Source: Megamerina dolium (taxonomy: Eukaryota; Arthropoda; Insecta; Diptera; Megamerinidae). From it: a DNA stretch of 64,000 nucleotides. Position 1 is the stretch's first letter. Each line of letters opens with the position of its first letter. Shown here one piece after another: positions 46,136-57,844 of the stretch. Where the stretch lies: contig OY978525.1 in the NCBI GenBank assembly GCA_963854835.1, positions 79,167,628-79,231,627 of the forward strand. The letters run 5' to 3'. The notes below the pieces were generated by a model. That model searched no databases. It was not told the origin of the DNA and saw nothing but the letters and a program-made list of their open reading frames with translations. The translations under genes and the position numbers were made by a program.

Positions 46136-47800
46136 GGAGAGGGCAACCACAATAACATTATCTAACCTAAGTTTCTATATATCAATAGGTGTGCATGGTA
46201 TAAATCAATCAGTAGATCCATTGTTTATTATTACACATTCGTATTAGTCACGTTGAAAGGAAACGATTTGCACATACAACATTATTCTGTTCTTGCAAGT
46301 CGCAAGTAAATAGGTTTGCAGGCTACCTAGTCTATGAAGACAAGGGTTCTTCTCCTTTACAGACATAAAGCTTGTAAAACGGGTTATTTGACCAGTATAA
46401 TGTATTAAATTTTACGGCCTAACTGACCGGTAAGAAGTCGTTACATTTTGGGATTGGTTCAGCCGTAAATCTAAATATCGGTATTTTATTGAATATATAT
46501 GTAAATCCGACAAGGATTCCAAAATTAAATATTGATATGTATTGTACATGCTCTTTTTTTGTAAATCGGACATGGCTGAGTTTTATAGAAAAAGAGGTAC
46601 AACTACGTCCACCAACAATCCGATAACATCAGCATAATAACTTAAGTTCTTAAACCATTAAACAACCGCAAGAAAAAATTATCAACGAAAATATTAATTC
46701 TCCTGGCCGGATGATGAGAAATGTATTTAATGATGCCATAATATTCGTATTTGGTGAATCATTAAATTTTGTTAATTCCATTCAAAGAGAATCTGCCTTT
46801 ATGTCGAATAAATTCTTTACATCTATTATGATCACCATAAATCATAATTGTGTCATAAATAAATGGAAAATGAAATACATTAGCCATGGTAGTACCAAAC
46901 GGCCTTCAGTCGAGATGAATTCAGTTAACATCACAATAACAAAGATTACTTATTAATTGTTCAGTACAACGCAAACAAACCATATGATTAATTTTGGGAA
47001 ATAAATTACGGTTACACAGACCGTAATTTGTTCATAATAGCTATTTATGACAAATAATTCTATTGCTCGTTTACCTGTATACGGACGAATTTTCCATTAA
47101 GCGTGATATGATTTCTTTTTGAGGAAATTGAAATGTTTTTTATGCAATGTTAAGTACAATCTATACAATTTAGGGCTGTTTTCACGATGTCCAGTTAGCA
47201 TTTAATCAGAACTTATCGGGAAGATAACATAAAAATTGTTTTTACAATAGGTCTGATTGTTTACTTTCCCAGTAAGAATTATCCAGCAACGAAATTTTAG
47301 AAAGTAAGAAAAAATTCGCTCAAACAGAAAATATCCCAAAAAGTATACAAACAACAATTTGCAAAAACATGCAAGTTAAAAGAAACAGCTGATTGTGAAT
47401 ATCAATTTCAATATAAAATCAATATCAAACGGAAGAGATTCCAAGAAACTTACCTCAAGAACGCATAGTTTTTTTGTTGAGTACTTGTTCAAACTAACAA
47501 ACCTAATTTTAAAACCTAATCCATTGGTAATTTGAGGGTCAGAGATAATAAAAATTTACATATAATATTGCAGTACATAAATGTATATGTACATGATATA
47601 CGCATGAGCCAGCATTACATAAATAAAATATCAGTGATATTCAAATAACAAAACGTTCAACAATGCGTAAATATCGTATATGTAGTAAATTCGAGTACAT
47701 AGTAAATGAAAATTGGTGAACTAAAAGTACAATGCGAGTAACTACTTCATACATCTATAAAATACATGCATTGATATACAATACAGTGGTGAACAGGGAA
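46136..47800. other. AT-rich region, nothing recognised
   Basis: A plus frame at 46711-46956 (81 residues) has no family resemblance. No repeat family identified. Confidence 0.45.
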
Positions 47801-47814
47801 CTAACGTAAAAAAT

Positions 47815-48690
47815 ATAATATTATCACGAGAATCGATGGTGACTCATCACTAATTGTGAATATAAACGAATAATGACGAACACGCTAGTCACGAATGTCA
47901 TTTAAAAGGGAATATACCATAATAAGAAAGAAAGAGAACGATTTCGATACAATAAAAGAAGATTCTCGAGTGTTGCCACAGAGTATAAACATTACAAAAT
48001 TGTTGAGAAAGGGGTGATACAATATAGTGGGATTTTATCAAGATCGTGAAAATTCCCCAACTGAAAGTTGATCAAATAAATAAGCTGTTGGTAAATGTGA
48101 ATCTGTCTTCATCAGGTGCATAAGCAAAACTGCTGATGAAGCTAAAGGAAGCCATTGAGCCTATAGGTATTACGGTAGAGGAATATGAGCTCTGTGAGGA
48201 AGCCGAGATCTTTGCAGTTGAGCCTGCTGAGAAAGAACAAAAGACGGATCCGAATGATCAGCTGACGAATATCATGAAAACGATAATGGAAAAAATTAAC
48301 TCAAAGCTTCAAGAACATTCGCCTCGCCAAGAGGATGTTATTAGTGAATTTCGTATGGAAATTGAAGAAGGTTACTCTCCTCAAGAACACGTCATAGAAA
48401 ATTTACAAAAGGAACTGATTATCGTCTTCATGAAATTTCTGGGGCAATCAATGAGAACTGCTTCGAAGAATCAATGGGACGATTCAGGCAAGACTCCTAA
48501 TTTAATTGTAGCATTAAAAGGTAAGTCTTGGATATGGTTATAGAGAAAGGTTGTGCTAGCTACCAATCACTGATGGACACTCTCCAGCGTAAGCATGGAA
48601 ATGAATATAAGAGCCAATTAAATCGTGTGAAATATCACATATGCAATGACGTATGAAGCCGCCGTTTGATGCGTCGAAAAGTGCCATAAA
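47815..48690 (+). mobile_element. LTR plus gag fragment of a gypsy-like element
   Basis: 47815-48030 is a diverged LTR: start ACGAGAATCGATGGTGACTC, and a promoter block AGAAGATTCTCGAGTGTTGC followed by AGTATAAAC, both shared with the LTRs at 13.3 and 14.5 kb. It is followed by a gag start and, at 48555-48640, CASYQSLMDTLQRKHGNEYK, a gag capsid segment. No pol follows. Confidence 0.65.
48050..48543 (+). pseudogene. gypsy-like gag N-terminus
   Basis: From about 48050 the frame reads LKVDQINKLLVNVNLSSSG, a stop (TAA at 48121-48123), then KLLMKLKEAIEPIGITVEEY: a helical SAP-like start often seen at the N-terminus of gypsy gag. The rest (to 48543) is acidic and Gln/Glu-rich. One stop in the first 30 codons and a frameshift near 48530. 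Confidence 0.55.
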
Positions 48691-48699
48691 TTAAAATCA

Positions 48700-50099
48700 G
48701 AGAAATGAAGTCTCCCACTACTTTAAGCCTTTCGATGCTTTACTTTCTTTAAATAAAAACTATTTTCTATGGGGAGATATTAAGCCTTAATAAAAATGTC
48801 ATTTCGTGATTACTCCTTTACTTTCAGAGCTAGCTCCATTCTTCAATGGAAAGAGTTTTACGGTTTTTAATGTGCTTCTTAAAACTTGGTCATTGCTCAG
48901 GCTCAGGCCACACTACGGCGAATTTTGTGAAAGTGTCTTTCCTGCACCTTATAAAATCAAGTTAGCTCAGCTAGCTCAGTTAGCATCGTATCTTTTATAT
49001 CAACTGATACCTTAAAAAAAACTCGAAAATGCCAAAATTTTCGGTAGACTATTTTATACATAAACCTTCTTCGAGCTATTTAGAAAAAATAGTTCGCAAT
49101 AGAACACATATTTGTTATTTTTAAAGTATATCAACTGGGTGGCCGTATTCAAAGTACACAGGGTTCTAAATTCTTATGAAAGCATTTTGTATAGGTTGAG
49201 TTGTTTTGTCTTTTCTTTTATTTTAATTTTTTCGTTCCATCTTACTATGCAAGTACTTAGCTATCTACATATTTACATGTAAAGTATAACTTTTTAGATG
49301 GTCATTAAAACTCAGACCATCGTCACGAACAACAAGAACAAAATGTGAATATTCATACACCAGTGTGTGAGGGGTAAAATTAATAACACACATATTTAAA
49401 TACATAAAACCTTTCTTTAGATTATGACTACATCAAGAGAAACATAAGATTATTGTGGTTACTATTTTGTTTATTCTCATCTGTTTGTTTTCTATTATTT
49501 GTTAATTTTTTCATTCGTTGTTTTTTTTTTCTTTTTCTTTAAACAACTTATTTTTAGCACTAGGTGACTTTTATATTTTCGAATTTGTTGATTAAATTAT
49601 TCTTATTATTTCTTTAGTTCCATTCGCTCATAATTTATTGTTCGCTATTACAGTAAATAATTACACGTACCTATACATACAATACATACATCAATAAAAT
49701 TTTTTTTGATTCTATTTTTTGTTCAGTTGCGATCATATCTAATTTTTATTTTTGTTTATTTATTTTGAAAATGTTCTATTCTTCAATTAGTTTGTCACAA
49801 TCGACTCCTTCTTTCATGATTAGTCCGTCGCGTCCGCACTCTGTAGCCAATCGAAACTGAATAAATTCTAAATGTTAAGTTGTATTCCGATGGGTTTGGA
49901 TGATATTTATTCGCCATTGTCTGCTTTTATTTAACTCTTCTTTATTTTTATTACGTATAGTATATTATTGCTCTTATTGTTTTTATTTATCTTCCGCATG
50001 CCAGCATTTAGATTTTGGCTTGACAGTCATTGCTGGATGGTGATGTTGGCGATACGCATTTAGTACTTAGGCACTGAGCTCTTATTGTCGATGTCGGTG
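48700..50099. other. T-rich region, possible 3' UTR of a minus-strand gene
   Basis: Long A-rich on minus with several AATAAA-like signals (for example about 49983). No element family recognised. If the exon at 50100-50158 is real, this would be its 3' UTR. Confidence 0.3.
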
Positions 50100-50158
50100 T
50101 TAGTGTTGGCTTTTCAATACATATTGTACATAATCCTCAAGCTTAGCAATCACTGTAC
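50100..50158 (-). CDS. candidate terminal exon of a second host gene
   Basis: Reading on minus, an acceptor-like ATATTTTGCATTAG (next to 50159) is followed by 59 bases that read TVIAKLEDYVQYVLKSQH and a TAA stop. The short peptide looks helical and coding-like, and AT-rich potential 3' UTR follows. There is no protein-family evidence, so the call rests on splice signal plus composition. It needs a preceding exon ending in one base of a codon; the segment at 53629-53838 has such a donor (ACAA|GTACTT) but a weak one. Confidence 0.3.
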
Positions 50159-50384
50159 CTAATGCAAAATATTTTACACTATTTACGTAGATCTGGTGCA
50201 TACCATTGCAATATACACACTATACTTGTATGCTTATTAATATGTACATTGGTATCATTCTAATTATTGCTCTTTACGCATATTTATTATAGATACACTA
50301 ATAATTATAAGTAGACGGATAAATACTTAATAAGAAAATAATTCATAGGAAAAGATGGAGTCGGAAATGTTCAACAATTGGGTT

Positions 50385-50610
50385 GATATTAGGAATGCCA
50401 ATTTTTTCGGTTTTTACGATCCCGGGATTTTCGGGAACTCTTATTACAATCCCCAGATCACGGGATTACTTCCGGGATTTAGATGTTCATTATTTTGTAA
50501 CAACTTATCTCGAAAAAATTGCATCAATATTGTTTCAGAAGCTTTCCTGCCAAATAATAAATTATAAATAAATGGGTTTCAAATATACTTTTTTATTTAA
50601 AGTGAAAATT
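50385..50610 (+). repeat. dispersed repeat, copy 1 (GGGATCCCGGGA type)
   Basis: Begins near AGGAATGCCAATTTTTTCGG, passes through CCCGGGATTTTCGGGAAC, and continues to TAATAAATTATAAATAAATG. It is homologous over about 200 bp to 57117-57315. The palindromic CCCGGGA steps resemble ends of hAT elements I have seen, but there is no transposase here. Confidence 0.6.
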
Positions 50611-50939
50611 TATTACTAACAAAGCAAAAGAGAATAGTTACATTTTTACGCATTTAATAATACTTTAGCTAGTACATATCTGATAAAGGCTCGACAAAAT
50701 AACTTAAAAGGTAATCAAATTATTTTGTGGTTGAAAGAATTTAATGTATTTTTTAATCTCGTACAGTTTAAAATAAGCAGAAAGTAGTAGGCTTTAAGGT
50801 TATTATATATATGTGTTATACTAACACAATTTGTAGTTTATTGCTTACAAAGCACAAGTTACTTTTAGTAACACAATTGACAAAAAAATATTAAAATGTA
50901 ATTCGTAAATATATTACCAATATTTATATATTATTATAC

Positions 50940-51262
50940 GTGTGCGTTGGCCTTCTGATATGTAGGTCGTGTGTTCAATCTCTGGCTGAAACATAAATTT
51001 AATATCGAAAATACTTTTCTTTCGAACGGTGCTCACCTATCGGCAATCAATTAGCAACAGTAACAATATGCAATGGAAAACCTTATAAAAGAACTCTTTG
51101 ACAAAGCTCAGAAAAAGTGATGTCACAAGGGCTCTGTCATTCGGAACCGGCTAAAATAAGTATGTCTCTTCTTGTACTATAAAAAATGTAACACGGTAAA
51201 CAGTACTGGAAGACAAGTTTGGACAAAGAGCCCTTCGGGGCTTATAAGTGCCACATATTTAT
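50940..51262 (+). mobile_element. tRNA-derived SINE, copy S5 (A box lost)
   Basis: Starts at GTGTGCGTTGGCCTTCTGAT, in the anticodon-arm part of the tRNA-like head, so the A box is missing. Body and 3' end are intact including the UUCG-type hairpin AGCCC-TTCG-GGGCT (51229-51242) and a TTTAT-rich tail. Confidence 0.85.
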
Positions 51263-52024
51263 TTTATTTATTTTTAAATATTGACATTTAAATAACTCGA
51301 CCACCAAAGCTCAATAAAAACCCGATCTTCGATTTCATATTGTTGTAACAAGTATCGCTTAGAATTTATATGGGCTTTTATTCTTCTATTAAGACAGACA
51401 ATTTTTACAAAAAAATTTCAAATTAAACTTTTTTTTACAAAATTTGTTTCAGCATTCAGCAAAAATTTGTGCTCCACTTAAAATAAAATTTATTCACTAA
51501 CTTACAAAATAAGCATCTCATCGAGTGGAAATGGCGACAAGGATGGCTCCGGTTTGTGCGAAGATGTTCTTTCGATGACTAAGGATCCTCTATGCGTATT
51601 CGCTGTTGTAAACTGATGTCAGCAATTTTCCTTTTCAGGATAAAGTACAGAATTCGTTATCTGTCTATTATTCTTCTACCAAGATCACGTTGTAGCCACA
51701 CTGTATTTTTGGTTATCATGGAAAACGTGATTATTGCCACGCAGTGTCATTATATTCTAAGCTCAATTGCGTCAATTGCCGTGGAATAAGCGTATATACG
51801 CTCCTATCATTTCAAATAATTATTTCTTATTTTATTTGAAATCAAATATACACAAACCTGGTAGGACGTTAAAAGCAAAATTATTTCAATAGTTTTAATT
51901 GCGTATTTTAATTTGGAATAAAAGAAGAAATTATTATAGCATATATGTATATTCTCTGTTGTCAAAAAGGAGTTTTTGGAGAGTAGACGTAATTTAAGAC
52001 AATTACATGATTACAGTGATCATT

Positions 52025-52711
52025 TCAGCTTGCATAAAAGTGCATCTGCTCGGCTTTATCAAGTTCAAAAATCGCTCTCAATATTTTTTTTTTTAACAAG
52101 CTTTTTTTATTGGATCTTCCTAAAATTACAATAATTCGCAGACACTTGTATTGTATTCGCTGCAATTTTTCTATATTTGAGGGAGATGCGGTGCCCCAAA
52201 ACTGAATACCATAAGTCCAAATTGGCTTCAGGATTGCTTTATATAATAGCACTTTATATTCGAGATTCAACTTTGATCTTTTGTGTAACAGCCACCATAA
52301 CTGATTCATTTTAAGCTTGATCTGAGTTTTCTTTGCCTCTATGTGATTTTTCCATGTCAGTCTTCTGTCGAGGTGAATACCCAAGTACTTTGTTGAGGAA
52401 CATTGTGGAACTGATTGGCCATTTATTTTAAGTGGGGGACATGTATCTAGCCTTAGCGTGAAGGTTACATGTACGCTCTTTGATTCATTGACTTTTATAC
52501 GCCATTTTGCTAGCCAGATTTCGAGAGAATCGACATGAGTCTGCAGGAGTTTAGTAGCTTCTATGGGGTTAGAGCGAAAGCACAATATTGCCGTATCATC
52601 AGCAAAGGTCGATATGAATGTATAGTTATTGTTGGGCATATCTGAAGTGTATAAGAGATACAGTAAGGGGCCCAAAACGCTTCCTTGAGGAACGCCAGAG
52701 TGAATATCCAA
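52025..52711 (-). pseudogene. Jockey reverse transcriptase, C-terminal part, open frame
   Basis: A single open frame of 228 residues: MDIHSGVPQGSVLGPLLYLL, catalytic STFADDTAILCF, KYLGIHLDRRLTWKNHIEAK, and LYKAILKPIWTYGIQFWGTA. All RT motifs from the palm onward look intact. It lacks fingers, endonuclease and ORF1, so it cannot act alone. The C-terminal end is altered by a run of lysine codons (KKSLLKKKILRAIFE), possibly a slip in a poly-A tract at about 52083-52120. Confidence 0.8.
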
Positions 52712-52742
52712 TGGATTTGTTGTGTAATCCTTGTGATGTACA
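52025..52742 (-). mobile_element. Jockey-type retrotransposon, 5'-truncated copy
   Basis: Only the last part of ORF2 and the 3' end are present; the copy stops abruptly at 52742 where the longer relative (27200) continues. It is closely similar to the 26.5-30.45 kb copy but retains the catalytic FADD segment that the longer copy lacks. 5' truncation is the usual outcome of incomplete reverse transcription. Confidence 0.85.
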
Positions 52743-53628
52743 CATTAACAGGCGATTGCCTTTGCCGGAGAGGAAAGCGCCTAACACTCATATTACAAAC
52801 AAAATCTGTTTGCAAACTATGTTATTTTTTTTGCTTTGATTTTATTTTTATTTTTACTTATCTGTATGCACAATAAATAACACAGAAGTAACTGATTGAT
52901 TTTACTTAACGCCTTTTCGCAATTTTTTTGATTTTTTAAACCGAAATCAATTATTTATTCAACTCTATTAAAGGAGAGATCCAAAACACGTCCACTCTTA
53001 TTGGTGACTATCACTAGAAGATACTTATGAAGCAAAATATGAAATAAAAAATTCCTTTTTTGTTATACGTATAGACTTTTTAAAGCTTTTGGGGATAGTA
53101 GGGGATACCGACTGCACCTATGTGGATATTGTGTCGCCCAAATCAACTGCCACCTTAACCCATCTCTCTTTTTACACTGGCAGAGTTTTCTGGAAAATGG
53201 GATTTAAACCTCTTCTCAGGCATTTAACCTTCTCGAAGAATTTTATAATCTTACTCCTGTTACCTTACTTCTCTCTTTTTCTCACCTGTGGCACACGCGT
53301 CTTTCCCGCTCTCTTTTCTTGTGCTTAAAGATATTCCTTTAGCTTTGTACCGCTCCGTGTCAACTCACGTAGTACATTAATTCTCTTAAAATATATAATA
53401 TGTACTCATATGCTCGTGTGCTGTATCGGAAATTCGTTACATTGAAAAAATATTTTTTCCTTAATTAAAAGCAGAATAGTAAGTTTAAATAGTTTTGTAA
53501 ACCATTTCAAAAGTCTTGTAGAAGGACTATATATATTGTAGGTTATACCACTATAACGACAACTTACCTATCCGTAGCTGTCACGTTTTTAGAACTTAGC
53601 ACTAGCATTTATATAAAAATACAATTTA
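52743..53628. other. AT-rich spacer, nothing recognised
   Basis: A plus frame at 53089-53328 shows no family resemblance. The left edge (ACATTAACAGGCGATTGCC) is the pre-insertion flank of the Jockey copy. Confidence 0.4.
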
Positions 53629-53838
53629 AGGTAATGAAAGTCGAGACAAATTTTTTTCGGTCTTTGTAGGTACTTTATAAGTACTTGTTACAGTAAGGGA
53701 ATTATTCGCAACGTTGTTTATGTCGTTCTGATAGAGATGCGCGTCATCCTGAATGGATGTACTTTTATCAGTCTGCGGATGACCAGCAGCTCCGGAATCA
53801 CGGTAATTAGAAGTGATGTCTGGTGTTGTGTTTATGCA
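53629..53838 (-). CDS. candidate coding exon, polar C-terminal-type segment
   Basis: On minus, an acceptor-like CACAACACCAG (next to 53839) opens a stop-free frame of about 69 codons with NYRDSGAAGHPQTDKSTSIQ, then DDAHLYQNDINN, and SLTVTSTYKVPTKTEKNLSR, to a TAA at 53627-53629. It has no ATG of its own. It is more GC-rich than its flanks and strongly polar, as in cytoplasmic tails. I recognise no family. It may belong to the same gene as 50100-50158. Confidence 0.3.
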
Positions 53839-55129
53839 TGTGGTTATTTACTATTCCGACTCCCATATATTTTCTTCGACGTTTGATTTTATTCTTGACA
53901 TATTATAACTTTGTTAAACAGTTAACAAGGGGACGACAAACGTTTACAAACGTTTACAAATATGCGTGGTGACACCATAACAATATGTTTAATTTGAAAT
54001 TCCGAATATCCAATAATAACACAGTCACACAGTATTTGTGGGGACGGAATGATTCTAATTTAGGATGAAAGCTCTAGACCCATATAGTAAAATTTCCGAA
54101 TATTTTTGCGTTCTAAGGCCAAATTTATTTTTAATGGCCATATTAAGTTTGCAAGTCCTGACTGTTTTTAGAATAAGACGAAAAGGGTTAAAATTCGTAT
54201 CGGGACGAAGTATGTGGTTTGCGTACTAGACATCAGCATGGATATATCTAAAAGTGGTCAGAGAATTTATTGCACCGGTTATTCAGTGCAAAAGAAAATA
54301 AGTACAAGTTTGGAATAAGAAACAAATATTGAGTACACCAATTATTGCTGTTATCAAATCAAAATGTAAACGCTCTTTGAATTTGAGTTTTATGGACTTT
54401 ATTCGATAAAATTTTCATGTTATTGTACTGTATTTACCTCAATTCCTTCCATATTTATCTAAATAATTTTTTTAATTTAAATTAATACGCAAAAAAACGA
54501 AGTGGATTTACTTAGATTCACTTGTCACCATTTTCGCTGATCGAGTAAGTGTAAGTGTGTGAAATAAGGAATTGAAATAAGGATGTATACTGCAGAAAGA
54601 GCAACCAAGTACTGATATTACCCATTGCTCTAAATCTCTGCACACCTTGTATGGCGTACACTTGAGTTTATGGATTGAGTAAATTGCATACACTGAAACG
54701 GGTAACTGGTGTAAATATAAGTAATGAGTGAACCATTCCAGACCTTTATTGGGTACATATAGTAAAATTTCACGGAGTATATTTAAACCCCTTAACTTAG
54801 TCCCAAAAGGGTCGTTTTGACACTTTTTTTGGAGGGTATGAATAACATGGCATTTGAGAGGTTGCTAAGGTGTTAAAATGTCCTTGGAAATTATTTGCCG
54901 AAAAATTTTACTAGGGATGTCCTCAGATAAAATCTTTATACAAGGAATGTAAAAGTTCACAGAAAATAAAAAAAATATATATATCCCCTTGAAATATGCA
55001 ACTTTTTTATTCATTATTTTATTATTTGTTCATAAATATAACTTTAGATTGTGATGGTTCGGCGCTTGGGATATCAATATCGCAATCATCAGAAACTTCG
55101 TCCCGATATGAATTTTAACCCTTAAGGAT
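53839..55129. other. AT-rich spacer, nothing recognised
   Basis: Contains a short direct duplication CGTTTACAAACGTTTACAAA at about 53940. No gene or element recognised. Confidence 0.4.
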
Positions 55130-55510
55130 CATTCTTGCTAACAGGTGCTATTTTGGGCTAAGTAAGCAATTGAGAAGTGGAGTCCTCTTTCGGGAAACGA
55201 AAATCACACTCTACAAGTCTCTAATCATGCCGGTCCTTGGACAATTTCCACCTCAGATGAGAGAATACGCGGAGTTTTCGAGAGAAAAGTTCTACGCAAG
55301 ATTTTTGGACCTATTTGCATTGGTGGCGAGTATCGAATAAGGTACAACCATGAGCTGTATAAGCTGTATATCGACACCGACATAGTTAAGTGCATTAGAA
55401 TTCAGCGGCAGCGCTTGCTGAGTCATGTCGAGTGAATGGAAGAACACGCTCCGCCTAAGAAGGTGTTATATTCGAAACTGGCTAAAATTCGGCCTAAATC
55501 GATTTTCCAC
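55130..55510 (+). pseudogene. RTE-like non-LTR retrotransposon, copy 4 (3' part)
   Basis: Plus strand: GAAATCAC/CTCTACAAGTCTCTAATC region, then ERKVLRKIFGPICIGGEYRI and the RIRYNHEL motif, then HAPPKKVLYSKLAKI-like sequence to the family 3' end with TCGATTTTCCACATAAATAT. A deletion removes sequence around CCGGTCCTTGGACAATTTCC. Not coding. Confidence 0.8.
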
Positions 55511-55929
55511 ATAAATATATAGATATTTATAAAAATATATGTATGATTGTAAGTATCAATATCTATTGCAATAGTTTCTATATGCTGCCGCATTGATTTG
55601 TATTATGCAGTAATGAATACAAATATAATTGTACTGAACGTTTCATCGGTTTTGGTTTGTTGGCCGATTGACTATCTGATTGAAAGTAAAAATGGTTTCC
55701 TCTTCTTTACCGTACCTATATTGGCTTGACTAGTTATTTATAGTACATACATATACATAGATGTCTATAGGGATATTTTTGGTTTCTGTTGTTTTGTTTT
55801 CTTGCATAATCGAATGAAATCTAGTCAAGTCATAAATATTGGTACACAACTAAACGCATTCATTATGAATTCAAATTGGGCATATCCATTTCATCTTGAC
55901 TGCGATTTGACAGTTGACATTTATGCTTT

Positions 55930-56534
55930 ATTGCCACGTAAAAAGTTTTTGGCATCAATTGTTTATAATCATGAAATGGGGCGACATTGGAAATCGTATT
56001 GTTGTAGTTGGCCTACTAAAATGCAACATGGGAAATGGCGATATCTTTCGAAAATCGAAAGACTTAGCAGCCGGTACGCTCATAGACAAACTCTGTTTAC
56101 TGACGAGAACATCTTCGCAGAAGAAGAATCGTTCTATAAACAGAACGATCGTATGTATGCTCGGTCATCCAGAGAAGCATCCCAACTCATCCCGAGGATC
56201 CAAATAGGCCTCTGCTCCAGCTCACAAGGCAAAAACGACTCAACTGTGGCTAAAAAACAACATTTCGGACTTCATTACAACTGACGATTGGCCAGCTGGT
56301 AGTCCAGACCTCAACCCGTTGGATTACAAGTTGTGGTCCGTATTAGAGGGCATGGCTTGTTCTGCTCGACACCCAAATATTGAATTGTTGAAACGAGCCC
56401 TTGTCCGTGTAGTGGACAGTTTCCTCATGCATGAAGTGCGTCTCGCGATCGAAGGGTGGCGACTTAAGGCAGATCGAAGGCGATCTGCCTTAAGTCGCGC
56501 TGGAAGGCAAGTGGAAGTCATTTTGAATTTTTAG
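55930..56534 (+). pseudogene. maT-like transposase, deleted and frameshifted
   Basis: The frame to 56284 shows RHRQTLFTDENIFAEEESF-type sequence (first catalytic Asp in LFTDEN) and KQNDRMYARSSREASQLIPR. After a deletion another frame gives LWLKNNISDFITTDDWPAGS and PDLNPLDYKLWSVLEGMA (the last catalytic Asp in DLNPLDY), ending at a stop near 56534. The segment between with the second catalytic Asp is lost. The C-terminal end is altered by a perfect hairpin (56459-56498). Confidence 0.75.
56459..56498. repeat. perfect 18 bp inverted repeat inside the maT-like gene
   Basis: GCGACTTAAGGCAGATCG (56459-56476), loop AAGG, then its exact reverse complement (56481-56498). Related transposases have no such palindrome, so the right arm probably arose by template switching on the left arm. 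Confidence 0.85.
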
Positions 56535-57116
56535 CCATTGAATAACCCAATAAAAAGATAAAAAAAAGTTTTGAAAAATATTAATTCGTTTTCATTTGGC
56601 GTCGGTTTTTCTGTGTACCAATATTTATGACTTGACTAGGTACAATTCTATTACATCCATGCTGGTAAATATAAATACACTACACAAGTGTATAAAATCG
56701 TATACAAGAAATATGAAATGTAATATTTAAATGTATTTCGTCTTTTGCTGTTGATTGCGACTTGGTACGTTCACATTGTTTTGACTTGACCCACTTATCA
56801 AGGGACCAACTGAACATTTCCGACTTGCAGTCGCATAATATTCACATCAAGGTTTCTGCATATCCATGACAGATGACTGCTAAAATAAGTATGTAAGCCG
56901 TAATTATTCCAAAATGCAAATGAATCATATGGCAAAGTTAATTTGAGAATCAACTTTCAATGTCTTTAAACCAATGTTATATAATCCTCTTCAACGCAAT
57001 TCGATACTCTCATTAATATTTCTTTTTTTCGTACGTAACTACACTTGGCTTATGGCTTATGTAGATGTACTAAAAATTCGTAAACACAGCACCATGTATA
57101 TATGTAGATATGTATT

Positions 57117-57315
57117 AGGGATGCCAATTTTCGCAGAAATTTCGGGATCTCGTTATTACATTCCCGGGATCCCGGGTTTACTCCCGGAAGTTAGATGTTT
57201 ATTATTTTGTAACCACTTAACTGGAAAAAGATTGCATCTATATTGTTGGAGAAGCGCTCCTACCAAATAATAAATAAATGGGTTTTAAATATATTTTTTA
57301 TATAAAGTGAAAATT
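57117..57315 (+). repeat. dispersed repeat, copy 2 (GGGATCCCGGGA type)
   Basis: Starts TAGGGATGCCAATTTTCGC, contains TTCCCGGGATCCCGGGTT, and matches 50385-50610 to its AATAAATAAATGGGTTTTAA end. Both copies have the same orientation and similar ends, so this is a defined element and not a chance similarity. Confidence 0.6.
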
Positions 57316-57844
57316 ATTTATAAGTTGCTTATTCTGTCTATTTTATTATTGTGTTTCGAAATTGTTTAGGCTTAATAGAAAAATTGTGTTGGGGTTTAAG
57401 CATTCTCAGGGGCGTCTAATTTACTTAAAAAAAAACAAGAATAAAAAAAATTCGTTTCAGTTTTTGTACGAAACACATACAAATTATGTACAAACATACA
57501 AATGAACAATTAAACATTTTAGTATTTGTTGTGGAAAAACCTTTTAAATAAATAAATATATATAAATAAATGAATCTGAAAAACTGTATCACAGCGTTTG
57601 CTGAATTCGTAGGCTCTCTACTGTGTATCTCGTTCCTCCTTCTTTTAGCTTAACATTTTTACGTTACGTAAGTTTGCCTTATGTTCGTTTGGTACCATAT
57701 GTTATGCTAGAGCTGTTGTCGTTTTCTTCTTTCTTATATCCGCTTTGTTCAGCCGTTCGTAATTTAATTTTATAAGGTCTAGTAAAATCCATTACTTTTG
57801 CATTAAATTGAAGGTTTCATTTAGCATAGTTAGAATGATCCGAT

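Larger units (their letters stand above)
55824..56636 (+). mobile_element. maT-like (Tc1/mariner superfamily) element with perfect inverted repeats
   Basis: Perfect inverted repeats of 25 bp, extending to 28 bp if the flanking CTA/TAG is counted (55821-55848 and 56612-56639; core GTCAAGTCATAAATATTGG), with TA at each side (55822-55823 and 56637-56638). At 813 bp it is shorter than the usual ~1.3 kb, in line with deletions in the transposase gene. Confidence 0.85.

Noticed and set aside
56754..56900. Minus-strand frame with ASRKCSVGPLISGSSQNN as a possible exon
   Set aside because: Coding-like but preceded by a stop and without a convincing acceptor or partner exon.
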